A stretch of 58,351 nt of DNA from Roseomonas mucosa. GTDB lineage: Bacteria; Pseudomonadota; Alphaproteobacteria; Acetobacterales; Acetobacteraceae. Location of the stretch: contig CAMDWG010000021.1 of NCBI GenBank assembly GCA_945878375.1, positions 1 to 58,351 of the forward strand, in the 5' to 3' direction. Made by a program: the position numbers and the translations under genes. The notes beneath the pieces were generated by a model. It searched no databases and had not been told where the DNA came from. It saw nothing but the letters and a program-made list of their open reading frames with translations. Positions 1 through 11,077 of this stretch are shown here, in pieces. The first letter of the stretch is position 1, and each line of letters begins with the position of its first letter.

Positions 1-232
1 AGGTGATGAGGTCTCACCGATTCCGCGGCGAGGGCAACTAACCTAGCAGCTAAAACCGCCAGTGTCAAACCCCGCCTCTCCGGCGAACCGGCCAGACCGT
101 GTGGTCCGTCGGTGGAGCGGCTTTTACGAGCCACCCCAGGGACTGTCAACGCGCTGTCATGCGAAACGCGTCATGGCAGCCATCCGGTTCCGCATGGTTG
201 ACGCACCCGCCCCACCGCAGGGCCGGAAATCC

Positions 233-2830
<2,598 letters not shown>

Positions 2831-2962
2831 TCCTCAGTCCCTCTCCTTGAGCGGACGCGGTCGTCTCAGACCAGGGCCCTCCGCCCCCGATTGGGCGACG
2901 GAAGGATCACCTAGGCCTTGGATAGTGGTATGCAGACCCGGATGGATTCAAGGGATTGGCGC

Positions 2963-3724
2963 ATGCGTGTCGAAGCGATCACCCGCTATCCGGTGAAGGG
3001 TCTTTCGCCGGAACAGATGGATGATGTGGAATTGACCGCCGGCGACGGCCTGCCGCACGACCGGCGCTTCGCCTTCGCGCAGGGCGACAGCCCCTTCGAT
3101 CCCGCCGAGCCGAAATGGCTGCCGAAGCGCAACTTCGCCTGCCTGATGGCGAATGCGAAGGTGGCGGGCATCCACTCGGCCTACGACCCCCACACCAACG
3201 CGCTGTCGCTACGGGCGGAGGGGCATGCGCCGCTGCTGGCCGATATGTCGGACCCGACGGGCCGCGCGGCGGCCGAGGCCTGGATCACCGCCTTCCTGGG
3301 GGATGAGGCGCGCGGCACGCTGCGACTGTCGGAGGTCCCGGGCCATGCCTTCACCGACATCCCGGACAAGGCCGTGTCCCTGATCGGGCTGGCCTCCGTC
3401 GCGGAGCTGGGGGCGCGGAGCGGGATGGCGCTCGACCCCATCCGCTTCCGCGCCAACATCCTGTTCTCCGGCGCCGCGCCCTTCGCGGAGCTGGACTGGA
3501 TGGGGCGGGAGGTCCTGCTGGGCGGCGCGCGGCTGCGTGTGTTCCGCCGCACGCGGCGCTGCGCGGCGACGGAGGTGAACCCCGCCACGGCCGAACGTGA
3601 CGCCAAGCCGCCGAAATGGCTGCTGGAGCAGTACGGCCATACCGATCTCGGCATCTATGCCGAGGTGCTGGAAGGCGGCCGGGTCGCGGTAGGGGACGCG
3701 CTGGCACTGCCGGAGGGCGCGTAG
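2963..3724 (+). CDS. MOSC domain protein with N-terminal beta-barrel domain
   Basis: The 253-residue protein begins MRVEAITRYPVKGLSPE, the typical start of the MOSC N-terminal beta barrel, and continues into a MOSC domain. MOSC proteins are molybdenum-cofactor sulfurase-related sulfur carriers (YcbX/YiiM type) that act in the cytoplasm; several help molybdenum enzymes reduce N-hydroxylated compounds. An upstream in-frame ATG at 2918 would add 15 unconserved residues, so the start at 2963 is preferred. The gene stands alone, divergent from clpB, and no molybdenum enzyme lies nearby to indicate a partner. The exact substrate cannot be read from the sequence. Confidence 0.85.
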   Translation: MRVEAITRYPVKGLSPEQMDDVELTAGDGLPHDRRFAFAQGDSPFDPAEPKWLPKRNFACLMANAKVAGIHSAYDPHTNALSLRAEGHAPLLADMSDPTGRAAAEAWITAFLGDEARGTLRLSEVPGHAFTDIPDKAVSLIGLASVAELGARSGMALDPIRFRANILFSGAAPFAELDWMGREVLLGGARLRVFRRTRRCAATEVNPATAERDAKPPKWLLEQYGHTDLGIYAEVLEGGRVAVGDALALPEGA

Positions 3725-3747
3725 CTCCAGGCGAGCTGCCCCGGCGT

Positions 3748-3792
3748 CCCTTGGTCCGCCAGCTCTTGGTCCGCCAGCCCTTGGTACCCCCT
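3748..3792. repeat. 15-bp tandem repeat, three units
   Basis: Three consecutive 15-bp units (3748, 3763, 3778) share CTTGGT; the first two also share CCGCCAG and the third has diverged. The array lies just after the MOSC stop codon. A 14-bp perfect palindrome, GGCGGCCGGCCGCC, follows at 3798-3811. No coding potential is convincing here. Confidence 0.6.
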
Positions 3793-3840
3793 CGGGGCGG
3801 CGGCCGGCCGCCAACCCCGGCCCGCTCGGGGCGTCCCATC

Positions 3841-3910
3841 ATCCACAAAAATATATTCGTTCAAACTTATGTATTTTTGCTCATTTTATGCTTTGATCGT
3901 TAGCGATTGT
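3841..3910 (+). promoter_or_regulatory. AT-rich island upstream of the two-component operon
   Basis: Roughly 70 bases are dominated by A and T (for example AAAATATATT and GTATTTTTGC) inside a chromosome that is otherwise strongly GC-rich. The island lies about 100 bases before the receiver gene at 4007. It is the most likely promoter or nucleoid-protein binding region for that operon. No unambiguous -35/-10 pair with proper spacing can be assigned by eye, so this is inference from composition and position. Confidence 0.4.
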
Positions 3911-4006
3911 AGCCGCGCCGGTTACATCTAGGTCGCTGAATCTAGGCGATCGAGACGGTCAGCCGGCGCCATTGCCGGGGTATTCCGTCGGCTACGGACA
4001 GCAGGG

Positions 4007-5275
4007 ATGACCTCCGGCCACATGCCGAACCAAGAAACCGAGCCCCCTGCCGACACCAGCGCGGGCGCCTGGATCCACGCCCCCAGGGACATCGACAAGC
4101 TCTCCGTCCTTGTGGTGGACGACGACTTCGTCCTGGCACGGCAACTGGCCGATGGGCTGGCCGCCTTGGGGCAGCGTTGCATCACCGCCCATAGCGTCGC
4201 CGAGGCCAGGCGCATCCTGGGGCAGCGGGACGATATCGGGGTGGTCGTGTCCGACATCCGCATGCCGGGCGGCGACGGGCTCGAACTCGCCCTGCACATC
4301 GCCGATACGCTGGAGGAACCGCGCGCGGCATCCGCCGTGCTGATCACCGGCCATGCCACGCTCGAGGATGCCGCCACGGCCATCCGCAGCGGGGTTGCCG
4401 ATTTCCTCCGCAAGCCGTTTCGCCTGGCGGAACTCGCCATGGCGGTCGAACGCAGCATGGCCTTGGCCGAGGCGCGGCGGCAGCGGGCCCGGGAACAGGC
4501 GGCGCGAGAACGGCGCATCGCCGAACTTGAACAGGAACGCCAGGCGCTGCTGCGCCAGATGGAGGCCGCCAGCAGCCGGCTCGCGGCCCTGCCCAACCGC
4601 CAGGCGCTGCACGGGCTGGAACGCGACATCCAGGCGGTCTCCCACGCCTTGCGGACCCCGCTGAACGCCATCGCCGGCGGCGCCGCCCTGCTGGCACGCA
4701 GCCACGACGAGGCCCGCCTCGCCAGCTTGGAGTTCGATTTGCTCCGCTCCGGCGTCGCGAAGGCGACGGAGGCGGTCGAACTCGTCGAGGAACTCCACCG
4801 CCTGGACCACGCGGCGATGCCCGCGGCGGAACCGCAGCCCTTCGCCCTGTCGGCCGCGGTGCGGGTGGCGGCCGGCCGGATGGACGCGACCGTGCAGGCG
4901 GCCGGCATCGCCATCACGCTGCCGGAGCAGCGCGGGGCGATGCTGCACGCGCCGCGCATGGCCGTGGATCGCATCCTGGAACTCGCCCTTGGAGCCGCGC
5001 TCGATGTCGCGGCCCCATCCAGCGCCATCCGGATCATGTGCGGCGCGGCGGAAGGCTGGGCGCTGGCGACACTCCAGGTCTCCCCGCCCGGCGCGGCCTG
5101 GGCGGACCTTCCCGCGGGGGCCGAGTTGCCGCCGTCTGGCACCGTCTATTCCCGCACGCAGGAAACGCTGCGCTTCGCCGTGGCGCGCCGGATCGCCCTG
5201 CGGCTTGGCGGGCAGCTCACCTCCTGCAACACGGCGGATGGCGGCTTCGCCATGCGGCTGGCCCTGCCCCGATGA
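4007..5275 (+). CDS. Response regulator fused to a degenerate histidine-kinase module
   Basis: This 422-residue cytoplasmic protein starts with a receiver domain (about 32-155): acidic cluster VVDDD, phosphoacceptor Asp83 in VVSDIRMPGGDG and the conserved lysine in LRKPF. A charged coiled coil follows (about 155-205), then a DHp-like segment with the H-box SHALRTPLNAIAGG. The C-terminal third aligns in layout with a HATPase domain, but the N-box asparagine is replaced (ILELALGAALDVA) and no DxGxG box is visible, so ATP binding is doubtful. The protein probably receives or buffers phosphate for the sensor kinase encoded 28 bases downstream. ATG 4007 was chosen; an in-frame ATG at 4022 is possible. 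There is no DNA-binding domain. Confidence 0.82.
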   Translation: MTSGHMPNQETEPPADTSAGAWIHAPRDIDKLSVLVVDDDFVLARQLADGLAALGQRCITAHSVAEARRILGQRDDIGVVVSDIRMPGGDGLELALHIADTLEEPRAASAVLITGHATLEDAATAIRSGVADFLRKPFRLAELAMAVERSMALAEARRQRAREQAARERRIAELEQERQALLRQMEAASSRLAALPNRQALHGLERDIQAVSHALRTPLNAIAGGAALLARSHDEARLASLEFDLLRSGVAKATEAVELVEELHRLDHAAMPAAEPQPFALSAAVRVAAGRMDATVQAAGIAITLPEQRGAMLHAPRMAVDRILELALGAALDVAAPSSAIRIMCGAAEGWALATLQVSPPGAAWADLPAGAELPPSGTVYSRTQETLRFAVARRIALRLGGQLTSCNTADGGFAMRLALPR

Positions 5276-5303
5276 GCAGGCCCTGGCCCGTGCGCGCCCC
5301 TTG

Positions 5304-7367
5304 ATGAGCCCGCCGCGGCGCCGGGATCTGCGCCACCTGGTCCTGGCCTTTGGCGTCGCCGCGGCCAGCGCCTTCGCGGGCCTCGCCACGCTGCGCGCCG
5401 CGGCCGATGCCGAACGGGATCCCGCGCGGGACAGGGCCGCGCTGATCGTCGAAGGCGGGGCGGAATGGGCCGCGGATCGCGCCGAGGATCTCCTGATATG
5501 GGTGCGGAGCCTGCACGACCTTGGCGCGCGCTTCTGGTCCTTCACGATCCAGGGGGACGCCCAGGCCGCGCAGGCGATCGGCGACTATCTGATCGCCGTC
5601 ACGGAATCGGCCCGGCTGCCGGTGCGGCAGGTCACGATCCTCGACACGCAGGGCTGGCTGCGCTGGTCAACGCGACAAGGCTGGGCAGGGCTCGACGCCA
5701 GCGACCGCGACTATTTCATCGCGCATCGCGCGGGGCACACCGGCCCGCTGGTCAGCGGCATACGGACCGGGCTCAGCACCGGCCGCCCCACGGTCCACAT
5801 CACGCGGCCGATCCTGGAACATGGGGCGCTGCTCGGCGTGGTCGTGGTGGCACTCGACCCCACGCAACTCATGCGCGATCTCGGCAATGCGTCGCTGCCC
5901 CCTGGCGGCTCCGTGGCCCTGCTGCGCACGGATGGGGCCGTGCTGGCGCGCATCGCGGGCAAGCGGCCCGACGGAAGCTGTGGCCTCGGCCCCGATGTCC
6001 TGGCCGAAGCCAGCAGCCCGGAACGGGATGACGCGCGGAGCTGCAGCGACAACACGGGCGAGACCTTCGTCGCCCTGCGCGACGTTCCGGGCTACCCGCT
6101 GCATGCCATCGCCGCGGCGCCCCTTTCGGCCTTCGAAAGCGGTGACGCGCGCAGTCCGGTCCCCCTCCTGCTCGCTGTTCTGGCCGGCAGCGCCGCGCTG
6201 GGTGCCGGAACCTTGGTTCTGCTGACCCTGCTCGCCCGCCGGCGGGAGCGGCGAGAGGCCGCGCACACCCTGGCCGCGCAGCGGCGGATCGCCGACCTGC
6301 TCGCTGTCCTGCCGGGCGCCGCCTATCGCGGCATCGTCCGGGCGGATGGCGGCTTCGCCAGCCTCTACCTCTCGCCCGGCATCCAGCGCATCACCGGCCA
6401 CCCGCCGGCCGCCTTCTGGGGAGAAGACAAGCTGGGCTGGTTGATGGAGCCTGCAACAAGCGCGCCGAAGGCGGAATTCTTTGGGGCCGTGCTGCGGACC
6501 GGCGACCAGACGCGCGAATACCGCCTGCACACCGCCGCCGGCAGCTGGGTGTGGGTGCGGGAGCAATGCCGCCTGCTGCAACGTGCCCCCGATGGCAGCA
6601 GCGAGGTCGTCGGCCTCATCGCCGAGATCACGGCGGAGCGCGAATTGCGCGCCAAGGCCATCGCCTCCAGCCGCCTCGCCACGCTGGGAGAGATGGCGGC
6701 CGGCATCGCGCATGAACTGAACCAGCCCGCCACCAGCATCGCCGTCGCATCGGATGTGGCGGCGATGGAAATTGAGGCGGCCGATCCCCCGCGCCTCGCC
6801 TCCGCCCGCCGACGGATGGAGGAGATCGCGCGCCAGATCATGCGAATGCGCGACATCGTGGACCATCTGCGCGCCTTCAGCCGTCCCGATGAAGGCGGCG
6901 CGGAGCAGGCCAGCCTGCGGGACGCCGTGAAGGGCGCCGTGGCGCTGGCCGGCGGGTTGCTGCATGCCGCCGGCGTGCGGATCGAGATGGATGTGGCCCC
7001 GGAGCTGCCGCCGGTGCGCGGCCGGCTGAGCGCCCTCGAACAGGTGCTGGTCAATCTGCTGGGCAATGCCCGCGACGCGATGGCCGCGACCCCGACCGAG
7101 CACCGAGTGGTGGAGATCGCAGCCCGCCGCGACCGCCCCGCGCGAGAGGTCTGGATCGCCGTGCGGGACCGCGGCGCCGGCTTGCCGCCGGGCGTGGCCG
7201 AATGGGTCTTCGAGCCCTTCTTCACCACCAAGCCGGTGGGCGAGGGCACGGGCCTTGGCCTGTCCATCGCCCATGGGACGATCCGCGGCCTCGGCGGCAG
7301 CATCACCATCGCCAATCGCGAAGGCGGCGGCGCCGAGGTGCTGATCCGGCTTCCGGAGGCGGATTGA
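5304..7367 (+). CDS. Membrane-bound sensor histidine kinase with extracytoplasmic sensor and PAS domain
   Basis: The 687-residue protein has a first membrane helix at about 10-30, a periplasmic region of about 250 residues resembling a double-Cache sensor, a second helix at about 284-313 followed by a basic stretch, a PAS/PAC region (about 330-450), and a kinase core. The H-box IAHELNQPATSIA carries the phosphorylatable His near residue 468. The N-box NLLGNARDAM, G1 DRGAGLP and G2 GEGTGLGLSI are all intact. Kinases of this type resemble the DctB/NtrB-like group that senses small ligands; the ligand here is unknown. An adjacent in-frame TTG (5301) is an alternative start. It forms an operon with the receiver/pseudokinase gene and ends at a strong hairpin. 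Confidence 0.9.
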   Translation: MSPPRRRDLRHLVLAFGVAAASAFAGLATLRAAADAERDPARDRAALIVEGGAEWAADRAEDLLIWVRSLHDLGARFWSFTIQGDAQAAQAIGDYLIAVTESARLPVRQVTILDTQGWLRWSTRQGWAGLDASDRDYFIAHRAGHTGPLVSGIRTGLSTGRPTVHITRPILEHGALLGVVVVALDPTQLMRDLGNASLPPGGSVALLRTDGAVLARIAGKRPDGSCGLGPDVLAEASSPERDDARSCSDNTGETFVALRDVPGYPLHAIAAAPLSAFESGDARSPVPLLLAVLAGSAALGAGTLVLLTLLARRRERREAAHTLAAQRRIADLLAVLPGAAYRGIVRADGGFASLYLSPGIQRITGHPPAAFWGEDKLGWLMEPATSAPKAEFFGAVLRTGDQTREYRLHTAAGSWVWVREQCRLLQRAPDGSSEVVGLIAEITAERELRAKAIASSRLATLGEMAAGIAHELNQPATSIAVASDVAAMEIEAADPPRLASARRRMEEIARQIMRMRDIVDHLRAFSRPDEGGAEQASLRDAVKGAVALAGGLLHAAGVRIEMDVAPELPPVRGRLSALEQVLVNLLGNARDAMAATPTEHRVVEIAARRDRPAREVWIAVRDRGAGLPPGVAEWVFEPFFTTKPVGEGTGLGLSIAHGTIRGLGGSITIANREGGGAEVLIRLPEAD

Positions 7368-7369
7368 AG

Positions 7370-7408
7370 CCCCAGGGGCGCGAGGGTGTTGGCCTCGCGC
7401 CCTTGGGG
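7370..7408. terminator. Bidirectional hairpin terminator between convergent genes
   Basis: A 16-bp stem with a single mismatch (arms 7370-7385 and 7393-7408) closes a 7-base loop, GTGTTGG. It fills the gap between the kinase stop codon and the stop codon of the convergent RTX-Hint gene. There is no long U-tract, but position and stem strength support a terminator serving both genes. Confidence 0.8.
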
Positions 7409-7409
7409 A

Positions 7410-10400
7410 TCAGCGCAGCGCGCGGCCCGGTTCGATCCCCTGCCCTGCCGCCCCGGCCATCTCCTCGGTGCGGGCCTCGATCGCCGCGCGGATGCGGGCC
7501 AGTTGCTCGCCGCCATGGACCAGGGGCGCGCAGGCGCGGGTGGCATCCCAGCCAGTGCCCACCGCATCCAGGTTGCCCGGCACCGTCAGCAGTGCCACCG
7601 GCGCGTTCTGGAACCAGGACCGGTTGCCGCAATCCAGCCAGCTTTCCGCCGCCGCGCCTTCGGCCACCAGCACCTCATGCGTCTCCAACTCCACATGGTA
7701 CCAGGTGACCTCGGCCATCCCGATCTCCGCCACCACGCTGCGGCCATTCACCAGCAGGCGCGCCGGCACCAAGGCCCCATCCAGGTGGAGGCAATGGTCC
7801 GGCGAGACCAACAGGTCCCGCTTCGGGGTGTTCGGACCCAGCGCGCCCGCCTTGATCCGGATCGGCGCCATCTCCGCCGCATCCGCCCGGCCCGCCAGCA
7901 CCACATGCCGCCGCCCCACCCACAGCACCGGCTTCACGGGCAGCCCACGCCCGGCCAGCGTCACCACAGGATCGCCGGGCCGGAGCTGTTCCACCGCGAC
8001 TTCGCCGGTCGCCGTCAGGATCCGCGTGCCCGACGCGAAGCAGACATAGAGGATGTCCGTCCCGTCCCAGCCCGGCGCGGTCAGGTTGAAGGTGCCGGCG
8101 TTGTAGCTGAACTCCTCGAAATTCACCGCCGTGTTGGTGGCCGAGCCGGCCGACGCCGAGTCCGCGCCGAGGTAGGTGATCGTCAACTCGTCGCCGACGC
8201 CGCGGACGATGTTGTAGAAGCCCACTTCGCTGAAGGTCAGCGTGTCGTTGCCGGCCCCGCCATCCAGCGAATTGCTGCCGCCGCCATCGGAGACCTGGTC
8301 GTCGCCATCGCCGGCGATCAGCGTGTTGTCGCCGCTGCCGCCGGTCAGCGTGTCGTCGAAGGCGCTGCCGATCACGCCTTCGATGTTGGCCAGCGTGTCG
8401 TTGCCCCAGCCCGAAGCCGTGTTCGCGCCGAGATCGACCACAACCGGGCCGGGCGCGCCGACATAGGACGCGATATCGTCCCCCGTCCCGCCCGCGAGGC
8501 TGTCATCGCCGCTGCCGCCATGCAGCGTATCCGCGCCATCCCCGCCCGCGAGCTGGTCATTCCCCGCGCCGCCCGACAGGAAATTGGCGCCGGTGTCGCC
8601 GCCGATCGTGTCGGCGAAGCGGCCGCCATAGACGTTTTCGAAACCTTCCAGCGTATCAGTGCTGACAGTCGGACCGTTGACGGTCGCAGCGCCGGCGCCG
8701 TCCACCAGCGTGACCTGCACGGCGCCGTCCGCGCTGCGGAAATCCGCCGTGTCGATGCCGCCGCCGCCGACCAGGCTGTCCGAACCGCGCCAGCCATCGA
8801 TGATGTTGTCGCCGGCATCGCCGATCAGCGTGTCGTTCGCCGCACCGCCCATCAGATTTTCGAAGTTGGCAAAGCTATCGGCGCCTGCGCCGAAAGACGT
8901 GCCCGCCCCGAAATCCGCCAGCACCGCGTTGCCCGCCCCGAGATAGCTCAGCCAGTCATTGCCGTTCCCGCCATCGGCGGTATCGTCCCCGCCCGTTCCA
9001 CGGATCGCATCGTCCCCGTCGCTGCCGATCAGCGTGTCGGCGAACTGGCCCCCGACGGCTTCCTCGATCCCGACCAGGGTGTCCCGGCCGGCGGCGCCAT
9101 CCGTCTCGCCGGCGCCGAGATCCACCAAGACACCGCCCGTCGCGTCGTCATAGACGACAGAATCAAAGGCATCGCGATAGCCACGTTCATTGCCTTCAAG
9201 GTCGAAGACCGGGTTCGTACCCCCATCCACGCTGTCATTGCCGCTGCCGGGCCGCAGGGCGTCGACCCCCGCCCCCGCCGCGAGGGTGTCGTTCCCCTCA
9301 CCGCCGCGCAGATCGTCGCGCAGCCCAGCCCCGATCAGGCTGTCATCGCCCGCGAGGCCATCCAGGCGGCTGCCGGTGATCAGCCCTTCGGCCTGCGCCG
9401 CCCCGCTTTCGCCGGCGATCAGCGTATCGTTGGAGGCGCTGCCGGAGGCATTCTCGACATTGGTGATGGCGTCCACGCCATCGGCGCCGCTCGACGTGCC
9501 GGCGCCGAGGTCCACGGAAACCGCGCCGCTGGCGTCGCCATAGGCGACCCAGTCGATGCCCTCGCCGCCATCGAGCACATCATTGCCCGCGCCGCCCGAC
9601 AGAATGTTGTTGCCGCTATTGCCGGCCAGCGTGTCGTCGAGGGCGGAGCCGGTGACATTCATGAAGCCGCCGACCGTGTCGGCATCCGCGCCCTGGGTGA
9701 AGGTGCTGGTGCGGATGGTGCCGCTGTCCAGCACATTTTCCGCCAGCGTGCCGGAGACGGGGCCAGAGGCGTCCGCGTAGGTCAGCAGATCAGCGGAACT
9801 GCCGGTCTCCGCGCCTGTCGCGGCGTAGAGTAGGTTGCTGCCGGCGCCGCCCCCGATCGTGTCGAAGCCTGACCCGCCGAAGATCGTATCGTTGCCGCCG
9901 CCGCCGCGCACCGAATCCTGACCGTCACCAACCACGAGGCGATTGGCTTCGTCGTCACCAATGACGGTGTCGGATTTGCCGCCGGTCGTCACATTCTCGA
10001 TGGAGCGGAGCGTGTCATTGCCGAAGCCGGTGACGGCGATACCCGTCACGAGGTTTACCGTGGCGCTGGCGTTCGACCCGCTGAAGCTGACGGAATCGAC
10101 GCCGTTGCCGCCATCGAGGCTGTCATCGCCGTTACCGCCATTGCCGTCCAGCGAATCATCGCCCTCACCGCCCAGCAGCGTGTCGTTGCCGTTGCCGCCG
10201 ACGAGCATGTCGGCCCCGTCATCGCCGAGGATCGAATCAGCGCCGTTGCCGCCGGTGATGCTATCGGCGCCATCGCCGCCGGAGATGGAGTCAGCGCCAC
10301 CGCCGGCACTGATGCTGTCATTACCGCCATCGCCGAAGAGGACGTCGGCGAGGGTATCCCCGGTGGCGATGATCGTGTCGGCGTCATCGCCGCCGAAGAC

Positions 10401-10808
10401 CGTATCGGCGCCATTGCCCGCATTGATGCTGTCGGCGCCGATGCCGCCCTCGACACTGTCGCCCCCGTTGCCGGCATTGATGGTGTCGGCGCCCTCACCG
10501 CCGGAGATGGTGTCGGCGCCGCCGCCGGCCAGGATGCTGTCGGCGCCGCCATCGCCCGAGAGGTAGTCGCCGAGGGTATCGGCCGTTGCGATGATCGTGT
10601 CGTTGTCATCGCCGCCGAAGACCGTGTCGGCCCCGTTACCGGCATTGATCGAGTCGGCGCCGGTGCCGCCCAAGATCGTGTCATCGCCCTCGCCACCAAA
10701 GAGGAAGTCGTCGCCGCCACCGCCGTTGGCGCTGTCGTCGAATTGGGTGCCGGTGAAGGTGTCGGCACCATCGGTGGAGTCAGGACCCGGGTTCCAAGTG
10801 CCGCTCAT
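7410..10808 (-). CDS. RTX calcium-binding repeat protein with C-terminal Hint domain
   Basis: The first roughly 900 of 1132 residues are RTX-type nonapeptide repeats (GGxGxDxL and the variants GGADS, GNGAD, GGDGAD), which form Ca2+-binding parallel beta rolls in type I secreted proteins. There is no Sec signal peptide, as expected for that route. Blocks of longer beta-rich repeats (ASGPVSGTL-, GVDAITNVENASG-like) interrupt the nonapeptides. From about residue 920 a Hedgehog/intein (Hint_2) domain begins at CFASGTRILTATGE, with its nucleophile-like Cys, and continues through VSPDHCLHL and LLVNG. Hint domains can self-cleave at that Cys; whether this one does is unknown. Start ATG 10808 is preceded by GAGGAG. 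No type I exporter lies in the window. Role in adhesion or matrix formation is inference. Confidence 0.9.
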   Translation of the reverse strand: MSGTWNPGPDSTDGADTFTGTQFDDSANGGGGDDFLFGGEGDDTILGGTGADSINAGNGADTVFGGDDNDTIIATADTLGDYLSGDGGADSILAGGGADTISGGEGADTINAGNGGDSVEGGIGADSINAGNGADTVFGGDDADTIIATGDTLADVLFGDGGNDSISAGGGADSISGGDGADSITGGNGADSILGDDGADMLVGGNGNDTLLGGEGDDSLDGNGGNGDDSLDGGNGVDSVSFSGSNASATVNLVTGIAVTGFGNDTLRSIENVTTGGKSDTVIGDDEANRLVVGDGQDSVRGGGGNDTIFGGSGFDTIGGGAGSNLLYAATGAETGSSADLLTYADASGPVSGTLAENVLDSGTIRTSTFTQGADADTVGGFMNVTGSALDDTLAGNSGNNILSGGAGNDVLDGGEGIDWVAYGDASGAVSVDLGAGTSSGADGVDAITNVENASGSASNDTLIAGESGAAQAEGLITGSRLDGLAGDDSLIGAGLRDDLRGGEGNDTLAAGAGVDALRPGSGNDSVDGGTNPVFDLEGNERGYRDAFDSVVYDDATGGVLVDLGAGETDGAAGRDTLVGIEEAVGGQFADTLIGSDGDDAIRGTGGDDTADGGNGNDWLSYLGAGNAVLADFGAGTSFGAGADSFANFENLMGGAANDTLIGDAGDNIIDGWRGSDSLVGGGGIDTADFRSADGAVQVTLVDGAGAATVNGPTVSTDTLEGFENVYGGRFADTIGGDTGANFLSGGAGNDQLAGGDGADTLHGGSGDDSLAGGTGDDIASYVGAPGPVVVDLGANTASGWGNDTLANIEGVIGSAFDDTLTGGSGDNTLIAGDGDDQVSDGGGSNSLDGGAGNDTLTFSEVGFYNIVRGVGDELTITYLGADSASAGSATNTAVNFEEFSYNAGTFNLTAPGWDGTDILYVCFASGTRILTATGEVAVEQLRPGDPVVTLAGRGLPVKPVLWVGRRHVVLAGRADAAEMAPIRIKAGALGPNTPKRDLLVSPDHCLHLDGALVPARLLVNGRSVVAEIGMAEVTWYHVELETHEVLVAEGAAAESWLDCGNRSWFQNAPVALLTVPGNLDAVGTGWDATRACAPLVHGGEQLARIRAAIEARTEEMAGAAGQGIEPGRALR
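10218..10661 (-). repeat. Tandem 222-bp (74-residue) duplication inside the RTX gene
   Basis: Two consecutive blocks, 10661-10440 and 10439-10218, encode near-copies of 74 residues, each opening GADSINAGNGADTVFGGDD and running through a DTIIAT..DTL spacer. DNA identity is high at the start of each block and declines further in. This points to expansion of the repeat domain by unequal recombination. Confidence 0.8.
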
Positions 10809-11077
10809 CGCAATCTCCTCAGCGCCTCAGGGGCGGGGCGCGCGGCGGTCGAACCGGCACCCAACCATTGCATTGTCGGGCCGACCTTCTGCCACATGCG
10901 GCGCCGCGTGTCATTAAGGTTGTTGTGCATTATTGTAGAGCAACCCAGGCGGGATCGCGGTCCCCTGGCGCAGCGTGCCCCTGCGCCGTCTTCAACACGC
11001 GGCAGGACGCCGCGCGATCGCGATCCCGGCCATGGCGGGGGGCCATCGCCGCCTGGCGCGGAGCGCGTGGGGCGCGC

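Noticed and set aside
7425-7445. tRNA T-arm-like sequence GGTTCGATCCC
   Set aside because: It lies inside the C-terminal codons of the RTX-Hint gene, and no acceptor, D or anticodon arm can be folded around it.
8045-8050. Possible intein in the RTX protein
   Set aside because: The Hint domain is C-terminal with no extein after it and no homing endonuclease domain. It fits the Hint_2 family of secreted proteins, not a splicing intein.
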